The translations under genes and the position numbers were made by a program. A stretch of DNA of 64,000 nt. Source: Comamonadaceae bacterium OS-1 (lineage in GTDB: Bacteria; Pseudomonadota; Gammaproteobacteria; Burkholderiales; Burkholderiaceae_C). The notes under the pieces are model-generated. The model worked only from the letters and a program-made list of their open reading frames with translations. It was not told the DNA's origin and ran no database searches. How positions within the stretch are numbered: position 1 is the stretch's first letter; every line of letters begins with the position of its first letter. This document shows, in pieces, positions 7,403-14,305 of this stretch. The DNA is taken from NCBI GenBank assembly GCA_027923965.1, contig AP026969.1, forward strand, positions 4,464,001 to 4,528,000, given 5' to 3'.

Positions 7403-10210
7403 TCACCCACGCCGCTTGGCCACCGCAATCGGCGGGGCCCAGCGGGCGTTCTTGGGCTTTTTGCTGGTGATCAGGGTGATCTCGGCGGGCTCGAAGACTT
7501 CCAGGTTGTGGGTGATGGGCGTAGTGAGCACGTACTGGGCCTGGGTGGAGCGCAGGAAGTGGCCGACCAGCTGGATGTTGCGCACGTCCAGGTGGGCGAA
7601 GGGTTCGTCGATGAAGACGAAGCCCCCGGAAGCGGTTTCGTCGTCTTTGAGCAGCGCCACCAGCAGGATCAGCGACTTGATGACCTGCTGGCCGCCGGAG
7701 GCTTCGCCGTCGTTCAGGCCGATGCTGCCCTTGCCGTCGAAGTTGAAGTGCACCTTGAGCCCGGCCTGGGCCAGCACGGTGTCGTCGTTTTCCAGCACCG
7801 GCAGGTCGGCATTCACCGCCACTCCGGCCAGCTCGCCGAGTTCCTGGATGTTCTTGCGGTAGCGGCGCACGGTGCTGCGCAGCACTTCGATGTAGCTTTC
7901 GCGGGCGTTGTGCACGGCGATGGCGGCCTGGGCATTCTTGGCCTGGTGGTCGCCCAGGCTGTAGCCCTGCTCGCGCACCAGCACTTCCATGCGGCGAAAA
8001 CGTTCTTCCACCGTGGCATCTTTTTCCCAGGTGTCGAGTTGCAGCTCTTCATGCACCGACTGCAGGCGCAGCCGGGCCTGGGTGTCGTTTTGGTAGGTGC
8101 GTACCAGGGCCTGCACCACGTGCGGCGCGCGCCAGGCGGCAGGGATCTGACGGCGGCGGTGGTTGGAGCTGTCGATGTTCGCCGTGTGCTGCTTGCGGCT
8201 GGCGAGCAGCTCGGCGGCCTGGCGGTCGGCCTCCTGGTTCTTTTGCCGCAGGGTGTGTTCGAGCTGGCGGTACTGGGTGTCGGTTTGCTGGTGCCGGGTT
8301 TTGGCATCGGCATAGGCGGTGTCCAGGCTTTGCCAGTGCTGGCTGGCGGCAATGCGGGCCTGTTTGGCGGCGGGCAGGGCCTGCTTGGCAGCGGAGAACT
8401 CGTCGTTGCGCTCGGCCAGCTCCTGGGCGGCGCTGTGGCCGGCCAGGGACTTTTGGCAGTCCTTGATCTGCAGGCGGATGTCGCGCAGCTCTTGCCCCAG
8501 CGGGCCCAGGGCCGCGTCCAGGCTGCGCAGGTCGCGCTCCACCGCGTCGCGCCGGGCGATCAGGGCGGCCGCGCCAAACTGGTGGTCGCGTGGCTCAACC
8601 CACAGGGAGCGGGCACCGCGCCCGTCGAAGCTGTAGGCCTGGGGGGTGATCCAGCTGCCTGCCGTCTTGCGGCCCGCCGCCGGGCTGTCCACGCAGCGCA
8701 GGTGCTGCAGTTGCTGGATCAGCCAGCGCGGCACCTTGGCATCGAAGCGGATATGGGCCAGCAGCGTATTGGCATCGCCCGCAGGCGCGGTGTCACCGGG
8801 GGCGGTGATGTAGTGGCGGTAGCGGTCGGTGCTGGCGATGGTGTCGGCGGCATCCATGTCTTCGGTCTTGTCCAGCAACACCATCCAGCGGGAGGCGCGC
8901 AGCACGCCTTCCACGGCGGCGCGCCAGTGTTCATCGCGCACCTCCACCACTTCGGCCAGGAAGCGGTGGCCGATTTTCTGCGCCTGCAGGCGCTGGCGCA
9001 GGCGGCGGGCATCGTCTGGAAAAGGCGGGGTGTTTTGACCCTCCAGCGCCGATTGGGAAAGCGCAGCCAGCTCTCTTTTTTGTAGTAAAGCGCTGTGTTT
9101 GCTTTGCAGGCTGGATTCGCTCGTGCGCAGTGTGTCCAGGTGGGCGGTCAGGGCTTCGGCATCGCTTTCCTTGTCCACCAGGGCCAGCAGCTCGGCTTCG
9201 CGCTTGGCCAGAGCTTCCAGCGGGCGCTCCAGGTCGCGGGTACTGTCGCGCTGGATGGCGGCGGCATCGCGCTCTTGCAGAAGGCGGGTGGCGGCGGCAT
9301 CGGTGGCGCTGCGGGCTTCCAGCAGCTCCAGCAGCTGGGCGTTTTGGCGGGCACGCTCGGCCACGGCCTGGCGGCTGTGCTGGCGCTGGCGGCGCTGGTC
9401 GCGGCTGCGCTCGGTGAGTTTTTGGCGCTGGCCGTGCCATTCCAGCACCGGCACCACCTCGGTGGCCAGGCGCTCGTGCTCCTGCACCTTGTGCTGCCAG
9501 GTCTGGTAGTTGCTGACGCGGTTTTGCAGCTCGGCGAGCTGGGCCTTGCTGTGGTCCAGCTCGTGGCTGGCCTGCTCCATTTCGCGGGCCAGTTGCTGCT
9601 GGTGTTCGCGGGCGGTTTCGTAGTGGCCCAGCACTTCCTGATCGCCAAACACGTCGAACACCAGGCGCAGCAGCTCGCGCGGGCTGAATTCACACAGGCG
9701 GTCGGTCTGGCCCTGCTCCAGGGAGAGGACCTTGGCGATGGCGGGGGACAGCCCGGCGGCGGACAGCACCCGGCCCCAGGCCTCGATGCCCATCAGGCCC
9801 AGGTCTTTGTCGGGCATCTCGGTGAGCTGCTCGATGCTGACGTCGCCCTCCAGCACCAGGTAGCGGCGCTGCCAGTCGCCGCCGTTGCGCTCGATGCGGC
9901 AAGCCAGCGTGACCTGGTCGCTGTAGAGCAGGCGTTTGGCGAAAGGGCGGCTGCTGGTCTGGCGGGTTTGCGCCTTGTTGTCGACCACGGCGCGCAGCCA
10001 GGCCACGTTGGCCCCGGCGTGGCGGGCGTAGGTTTTGAAGTCGCGCGGCTGCGAACATTTCAGGCCCAGCAGGGTGCGCAGTGCGTCCAGCAGCGTGGTT
10101 TTGCCCGAGCCGTTGGGCCCGGCGATGGTGATGATGGACGCGTCCAGCGGCAGGCTGACGCGTTGGCAGTAGTCCCAGTGGACCAGCTCTAGGCTTTGCA
10201 GGTGGAACAT
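7403..10210 (-). CDS. SMC-like ATPase of an MksB/JetC-type condensin
   Basis: A 935-residue SMC-architecture ATPase. Head parts: Walker A GPNGSGKT at residues 31-38; near the C-terminus the signature GEASGGQQ (about 835-842), Walker B FVFIDEP (864-870) and D-loop AHLD (872-875). Between them are two long Glu/Gln/Arg-rich heptad regions (about 190-390 and 555-760) that should form an antiparallel coiled coil, separated by a hinge-like globular part (about 395-550) with FLAEVVEVRDEHWRAAVEGV, a phrase typical of the COG4913/JetC family. Length fits MksB or JetC rather than MukB (~1480). It follows kleisin-like and KITE-like genes; no JetD nuclease is nearby. Role: DNA loop extrusion or plasmid restriction, by inference. 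Confidence 0.82.
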   Translation of the reverse strand: MFHLQSLELVHWDYCQRVSLPLDASIITIAGPNGSGKTTLLDALRTLLGLKCSQPRDFKTYARHAGANVAWLRAVVDNKAQTRQTSSRPFAKRLLYSDQVTLACRIERNGGDWQRRYLVLEGDVSIEQLTEMPDKDLGLMGIEAWGRVLSAAGLSPAIAKVLSLEQGQTDRLCEFSPRELLRLVFDVFGDQEVLGHYETAREHQQQLAREMEQASHELDHSKAQLAELQNRVSNYQTWQHKVQEHERLATEVVPVLEWHGQRQKLTERSRDQRRQRQHSRQAVAERARQNAQLLELLEARSATDAAATRLLQERDAAAIQRDSTRDLERPLEALAKREAELLALVDKESDAEALTAHLDTLRTSESSLQSKHSALLQKRELAALSQSALEGQNTPPFPDDARRLRQRLQAQKIGHRFLAEVVEVRDEHWRAAVEGVLRASRWMVLLDKTEDMDAADTIASTDRYRHYITAPGDTAPAGDANTLLAHIRFDAKVPRWLIQQLQHLRCVDSPAAGRKTAGSWITPQAYSFDGRGARSLWVEPRDHQFGAAALIARRDAVERDLRSLDAALGPLGQELRDIRLQIKDCQKSLAGHSAAQELAERNDEFSAAKQALPAAKQARIAASQHWQSLDTAYADAKTRHQQTDTQYRQLEHTLRQKNQEADRQAAELLASRKQHTANIDSSNHRRRQIPAAWRAPHVVQALVRTYQNDTQARLRLQSVHEELQLDTWEKDATVEERFRRMEVLVREQGYSLGDHQAKNAQAAIAVHNARESYIEVLRSTVRRYRKNIQELGELAGVAVNADLPVLENDDTVLAQAGLKVHFNFDGKGSIGLNDGEASGGQQVIKSLILLVALLKDDETASGGFVFIDEPFAHLDVRNIQLVGHFLRSTQAQYVLTTPITHNLEVFEPAEITLITSKKPKNARWAPPIAVAKRRG

Positions 10211-10222
10211 GGGCTTACTTCA

Positions 10223-10272
10223 AAAATAATAGCTGCTTGCGCTGGTGGAATGGGCGCTGGAGGCTGATTTGG
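10223..10272 (+). repeat. Dispersed palindromic repeat, copy 2
   Basis: AATAGCTGCTTGCGCTGGTG then GAATGGGCGCTGGAGGCTGA; arms GCGCT/GGCGC. It sits in the gap between the KITE-like and SMC-like genes of the condensin operon. Confidence 0.85.
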
Positions 10273-10321
10273 CATGGAGGTTTACTGCTTGGCTGCTGTC
10301 AACGGGCAGAACGCACGCATC

Positions 10322-11050
10322 TCAGGGATGCGGTGGAACCGGCTCTGCCGGGCCACTCGCATCGCCCCCTGCAAGGGGGTTGGCGAAAAGCGCTTGCGCT
10401 GTAGCCTGGGGGTGCGCCAATGCTGCGGCCTGCTCGCGGGCCAGCACGTCGGCCAGGGCGCCGTCGAGGATGCGCGGGGCCAGGATGTCGTAGTCCAGCA
10501 GCACGTCGAGCAGCGGGCCCTCGGCGATGTCGTCCTGGCGGCGCAGGATGAAGCCGTGGCGCTCCAGCAGCTTGAGGTTGCCGTCCAGCCGGGTCTTTTT
10601 GCCCAGCTGGGGGCCGTAGTCTTCCAGCAGGGCCTTGTACGACAGCACCGGGCTCACGTCGCGCACGGCGGGCAGGGGTTTGCTGCTGGCGAACATGTCG
10701 TTTTGCGCCTCGGCCGCTGGGGCGCGGCTGGTTTGGCGCTCGCGTTTGGGCAGGATGATCAGCGCCCACAGCACCACCAGCAGGGCCACGCCGTCGCGGG
10801 GCAGCTCCAGGTTGTTGTTGGCGTTGACCCCGGCCTCGCCCATCACCTGGGCCTGGGCGGCGGGCAGCAGGGCCAGGCTGACGTGGTCGGCGTAGATGTT
10901 GTCCATCCAGCGCAGGCCGATGTCGGCCAGGCGCTGCGTGACCTGGGCGAATAATTCGGCGTTGACCAGGGCGCGGCGCACCCGGGCGTGGGTGCGTGGC
11001 AGGCTGCGGCGGGCCAGCAGTTCGGCGACCAACAGGGCGGCTTCGTCCAT
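10322..11050 (-). CDS. KITE-like (MksE/JetB-type) condensin subunit
   Basis: A 242-residue protein without a clear named domain by eye. Its central part is Ala/Leu-rich helical with a hydrophobic stretch (GVALLVVLWALIILPKRERQ) that in KITE proteins is the core helix of the first winged helix, and the second half (VSPVLSYKALLEDYGPQLGK, KLLERHGFILRR) resembles a winged-helix with a beta wing. Identity rests on order: kleisin-like gene 3 bp upstream, SMC-like gene downstream, the standard F-E-B / JetA-B-C order. In complexes of this type, KITE dimers bind the kleisin middle. The C-terminus is Pro/Ala-rich. The 111-bp gap to the SMC gene carries a repeat copy. Confidence 0.65.
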   Translation of the reverse strand: MDEAALLVAELLARRSLPRTHARVRRALVNAELFAQVTQRLADIGLRWMDNIYADHVSLALLPAAQAQVMGEAGVNANNNLELPRDGVALLVVLWALIILPKRERQTSRAPAAEAQNDMFASSKPLPAVRDVSPVLSYKALLEDYGPQLGKKTRLDGNLKLLERHGFILRRQDDIAEGPLLDVLLDYDILAPRILDGALADVLAREQAAALAHPQATAQALFANPLAGGDASGPAEPVPPHP

Positions 11051-11053
11051 GGT

Positions 11054-12358
11054 TTACTCGCTTTTTTCTTCGGTAGGGTGCAGGGTGCCAGCGCTGACCC
11101 CGGCCAGCGTGGGGTGGTCCAGCGTGAGGAAGTCGGTGCTCCATTCGACGCGCCAGGGCTGGCGGGCCAGGTCGCCGGTGGCACCGGGCAGTTGGACGGC
11201 CTGGGCATCGCCCAGCAGCGGCAGGAGCTGGGCTTTGTAGGCCACATGCGCGTATTCGGCATCCAGGGGCACCTCGCCCAGCAGGGCATCGACGGCGCGC
11301 CGGGGGCTGGTATCCCAACTGGCCAGTAAATTCGACAGATCGGCCAGCGCCTGCGGCAGGGCCACGGCGCTGAGCTCGCCCAGCGGCGCGGCTTGCGACA
11401 GCGGCAGCACATCGGGCAGGCCCAGCATGGGGCGGTCGCGTTCAAATTCGGCTTCGGTCACATCGAGCAATTCATGGGGAGACAAGGCCACCATCCCCAC
11501 CGGGTGGGCCAGCGCGTCGGCCAGCAGATGTTCGGGCGCGGCCAGGGTTTGCAGCCAACGTTTCACGTCGGTGCTGGTGATGCCGGTGGTGCCCAGCGTG
11601 ACGCGCTGGCGGTCTACCTGCTGCAGGGCGCGGTTGAACTGGCTGGCCATGGCCAAGAGGCGGCCCTGGGCCTGGCCCAGGGCGCGGGCGGCGCGCTCCA
11701 GGGTGACGTGGCCGTGGGCGTTGCCGATGAGGGTGGCAATGGCGCTGCTGGCCTTGTCGATCAGGCGGGCGGCGCGGTCGTAGCGGGTGCGGGCTTCGCG
11801 CAGGCGGAACTCCGAGCCGCTGGCGATGGCATCTTCAAACTCGGCGTGCAGGCGGCCCAGCTGGGCTTGCAGCATCTGCACCTGGGCGGCATCCAGGGTG
11901 CCGAGCTGGTCGGCCCCCACCACCTGGCTGAGCAGGCTGGCCAGGTCGCCATCGCCGTCCTCGCCCTGCGGCGCGGTGTTGAAGATGCCCAGCACGCCTG
12001 CGAGCTGCTGCGCCAGTGGCGTGAGGCTGGTGCGGCGCTGGGTTTCGTCCCACAGCAGCAGGCCGGTGTCGCGAAAGCGCTTGAACACCGTGTCCAGGGC
12101 TTCGGGGCGCACGGCGTGGAAGAGTTCGTTGATCTGGTCGCGGTTGAGGCTGGCCTCGCTCTGGCCCAGCAGGCCCATGAAGACAAACAGCCGCAGCCGC
12201 ACCAGCCCGGCCGGGCCATGGAACAGGCCGCGCAGCCCGTCCACCAGGCCGCCGTGCTGGTCGATGCGCCAGGCCAGGGTGGATTCGCTGGCGAAATCAG
12301 CGTCGCGAAAGTAATCCGACAGCGTGGTGTCGCTGTCGGGTGGGATCACATCTTCCAT
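11054..12358 (-). CDS. Kleisin-like (MksF/JetA-type) condensin subunit
   Basis: About 434 residues starting MEDVIPPDSDTTLSDYFRD. The N-terminal ~130 residues look like a winged-helix bundle (LVRLRLFVFMGLLGQSEASL, INELFHAVRPEALDTVFKRF, DTGLLLWDETQRR), the middle is helical (about 170-290), and the C-terminal third is beta-rich, as in MukF-type kleisins that bridge the SMC heads. The ATG is only 2 bp after the rsmE stop, which fixes the start and implies coupling; longer open frame upstream overlaps rsmE and is not coding. Assignment to kleisin is an inference from gene order plus fold-like pattern, not from a sequence motif. Confidence 0.62.
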   Translation of the reverse strand: MEDVIPPDSDTTLSDYFRDADFASESTLAWRIDQHGGLVDGLRGLFHGPAGLVRLRLFVFMGLLGQSEASLNRDQINELFHAVRPEALDTVFKRFRDTGLLLWDETQRRTSLTPLAQQLAGVLGIFNTAPQGEDGDGDLASLLSQVVGADQLGTLDAAQVQMLQAQLGRLHAEFEDAIASGSEFRLREARTRYDRAARLIDKASSAIATLIGNAHGHVTLERAARALGQAQGRLLAMASQFNRALQQVDRQRVTLGTTGITSTDVKRWLQTLAAPEHLLADALAHPVGMVALSPHELLDVTEAEFERDRPMLGLPDVLPLSQAAPLGELSAVALPQALADLSNLLASWDTSPRRAVDALLGEVPLDAEYAHVAYKAQLLPLLGDAQAVQLPGATGDLARQPWRVEWSTDFLTLDHPTLAGVSAGTLHPTEEKSE

Positions 12359-12360
12359 CG

Positions 12361-13062
12361 TCAGAACTGGAGTTGGGCCAGTGCGGCCAGCGGGGCGGTT
12401 TCGGACCGCAGCACGCGGTTGGCCAGGGTGACCGGGCGGTAGCCGCGGGCGATGGCTGCATCTTCTTCGGCTGCGCTCAGGCCGCCCTCGGGGCCGCTCA
12501 AAAAGTGGATAGCGCCGCTGGCGGGTACAGCGTTCAGCATCGGCTCGCTGCCGGGGCGCAAAGACAGCAGCAAACCCGCCTCGGCGCTGGCCACCCAGTC
12601 GGCAAAGCTGCGCACCGCATGCACCTCGGGCACGCGGTTGCGGCCCGATTGCTCGCAGGCGGCCACGCCCACGGCATGCCAGTGGGCGCGTTTTTTGTCG
12701 GCCCGTTCGCCGTTCAGGCGCAGCACGCTGCGCTCGCACACCAGGGGCTGGATGCTGGTCACGCCCAGCTCGGCGGCTTTTTCTACCAGCCAGTCCATGC
12801 GGTCGTTGGCGGGCATGCCCAGCACCAGGTGCACGGCGCGGGCGGCTTCGCGCTCCACCGGGTCGTGCCCGCCCACCACCACGGCCACGTCGCTGCGGCC
12901 CATGCGCTCAATGGTGGCTTCAAACTCACCGCCCTGGCCGTTGAACAAGGTGAGGGTCTGGCCGGGCTGCATGCGCAGCACCTGCACATGGCGGGCGGGC
13001 CCGGCGGGCAGGTCCAGCGCGGCCCCGGTGGCCAAAGGGGCAGGACAATAGAAACGGGGCAT
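12361..13062 (-). CDS. rsmE: 16S rRNA m3U1498 methyltransferase
   Basis: RsmE methylates N3 of U1498 in 16S rRNA using SAM. The 233-residue protein has an N-terminal PUA-like part (ARHVQVLRMQPGQTLTLFNG) and a C-terminal SPOUT knot with FLSGPEGGLSAAEEDAA and VLRSETAPLAAL, the two SAM-site motifs of the family; length is typical (~240). It is the first gene of the minus-strand run leading into the condensin-like genes. A palindromic repeat copy lies upstream. Confidence 0.95.
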   Translation of the reverse strand: MPRFYCPAPLATGAALDLPAGPARHVQVLRMQPGQTLTLFNGQGGEFEATIERMGRSDVAVVVGGHDPVEREAARAVHLVLGMPANDRMDWLVEKAAELGVTSIQPLVCERSVLRLNGERADKKRAHWHAVGVAACEQSGRNRVPEVHAVRSFADWVASAEAGLLLSLRPGSEPMLNAVPASGAIHFLSGPEGGLSAAEEDAAIARGYRPVTLANRVLRSETAPLAALAQLQF

Positions 13063-13083
13063 GGAGGTTGATTGCTATTATTT

Positions 13084-13131
13084 GTATAGCTATTTACGCT
13101 TACTGAATAAGCGCTAGAGCCTTATTTTGTA
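13084..13131 (+). repeat. Dispersed palindromic repeat, copy 3
   Basis: ATAGCTATTTACGCTTACTG then AATAAGCGCTAGAGCC; arms CGCTTA/TAAGCG. Located between the amgK and rsmE genes (both minus). Confidence 0.82.
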
Positions 13132-13139
13132 TAAATTGT

Positions 13140-14228
13140 CTACATGCGCCCGTAGGCGAAGCCGGTGGCGGCCTGCGTGCCTTCAATCTTGTCGATCAGG
13201 CGCAGCAGCGGGGTCAGTTCGCGGTAGCGGCCTGCGGTGGCGCGGATGTAAGTGATGAAACGGGGCGTGTCGGCCAGGTACTTGGGCTTGCCGTCGCGCA
13301 GGGTCAGGCGGGCGAAGATGCCGGCCACTTTCAGGTGGCGCTGCAGGCCCATCCATTCCACGCTGCGGTAGAACGCGCCAAAGTCGTCGCCCACCGGCAG
13401 CCCGGCCTTGCGGGCGCGCTCCCAGTAGCGGATGGTGATGTCCAGCACGAAGTCTTCTTCCCAGCTGTGGAACGCGTCGCGCAGCAGGCAGGCGATGTCG
13501 TAGGTGATGGGGCCGTACAACGCGTCCTGGAAGTCGAGCACGCCCAATTTTTCACTACCCACCATCAGGTTCCGTGGCATGAAGTCGCGGTGCACGTAGA
13601 CGCTGGGGGCTTCCAGGTTGTTGGCCACGATCTGGGCGAATACGCTGTCCAATGTGGCGCGCTGGGTATCGTCCAGGGTGATGCCGCGGTGCTGGGCGAT
13701 GTACCAGTCGGGAAATAGGGCCAGCTCGCGCTGCAGGGTGGCCGCGTCATAGGCGGGCAGCACGCCGGGCTGGGAGGCCAATTGCAGGGTGATCAGCGTG
13801 TCCACCGCCTGGTGGAACAAGGGTGTGGGGGCGGGCGGCGCGTCGCTTTGCAGCAGCTCCAGCATGGTTTGCGTGCCCAGGTCGGTCAGCAGCATGAAGC
13901 CTTGGGCCTGGTCCCAGGCCAGCACCTCGGGCACGCGCAGTCCGGCCTGGGCCATCAGGGCGGCGATGCGGGCGAAGGCTTCGCAGTTTTCCTTGTCGGG
14001 CGGTGCATCCATCACGATGCGGCTACCGGTGGCCGATTCCAGCCGGAAATAGCGGCGAAAACCCGCGTCGGCGGCGGCCAGGCGCAGGCTGTCTACCTGC
14101 AGCCCGTGGGGCCCGGCGACCGTGTTCAGCCAGCTGTGGAAGGCCTGCGCGCGCAGGGCATCGGCCCAGACGATAGGGGTGGAGGGGGAAGAAGTTGCCG
14201 TCGATGGCGGGGGGGAGGTAGGGCTCAT
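13140..14228 (-). CDS. amgK: N-acetylmuramate/N-acetylglucosamine kinase (AmgK-like aminoglycoside phosphotransferase fold)
   Basis: A 362-residue APH-fold kinase: substrate-phosphorylating loop VYVHRDFMPRNLMV (H-x-D-x-x-x-x-N) near residue 218 and metal site VLDFQDALYGP about 20 residues later. In pseudomonads and many betaproteobacteria the amgK kinase lies next to lptD and starts a cell-wall recycling bypass with MurU, phosphorylating MurNAc at C1. Here it is divergent from lptD (77 bp), and a murU gene lies at 24846-25556, so the pathway is present but split. Start at 14228 gives a Ser/Thr/Pro-rich N-terminus of ~20 residues that could be trimmed. Confidence 0.85.
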   Translation of the reverse strand: MSPTSPPPSTATSSPSTPIVWADALRAQAFHSWLNTVAGPHGLQVDSLRLAAADAGFRRYFRLESATGSRIVMDAPPDKENCEAFARIAALMAQAGLRVPEVLAWDQAQGFMLLTDLGTQTMLELLQSDAPPAPTPLFHQAVDTLITLQLASQPGVLPAYDAATLQRELALFPDWYIAQHRGITLDDTQRATLDSVFAQIVANNLEAPSVYVHRDFMPRNLMVGSEKLGVLDFQDALYGPITYDIACLLRDAFHSWEEDFVLDITIRYWERARKAGLPVGDDFGAFYRSVEWMGLQRHLKVAGIFARLTLRDGKPKYLADTPRFITYIRATAGRYRELTPLLRLIDKIEGTQAATGFAYGRM

Positions 14229-14305
14229 GGATAATCCATTCTACAAATCCGGCTTGTTCGAATAAGCCCCCCGCCTGACCCTGTCCCCCTTTGGTGCCCC
14301 CTTTA

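Noticed and set aside
9060..9110. Possible repeat copy in the SMC gene (TAGTAAAGCGCTGTGTTTGC)
   Set aside because: Only short words match; neither arm nor order agrees with the family.
7403..12358. Complete Wadjet defence system
   Set aside because: The nuclease JetD is not present in the flanking sequence; calling it Wadjet would overstate. Recorded as MksBEF/Wadjet-like.
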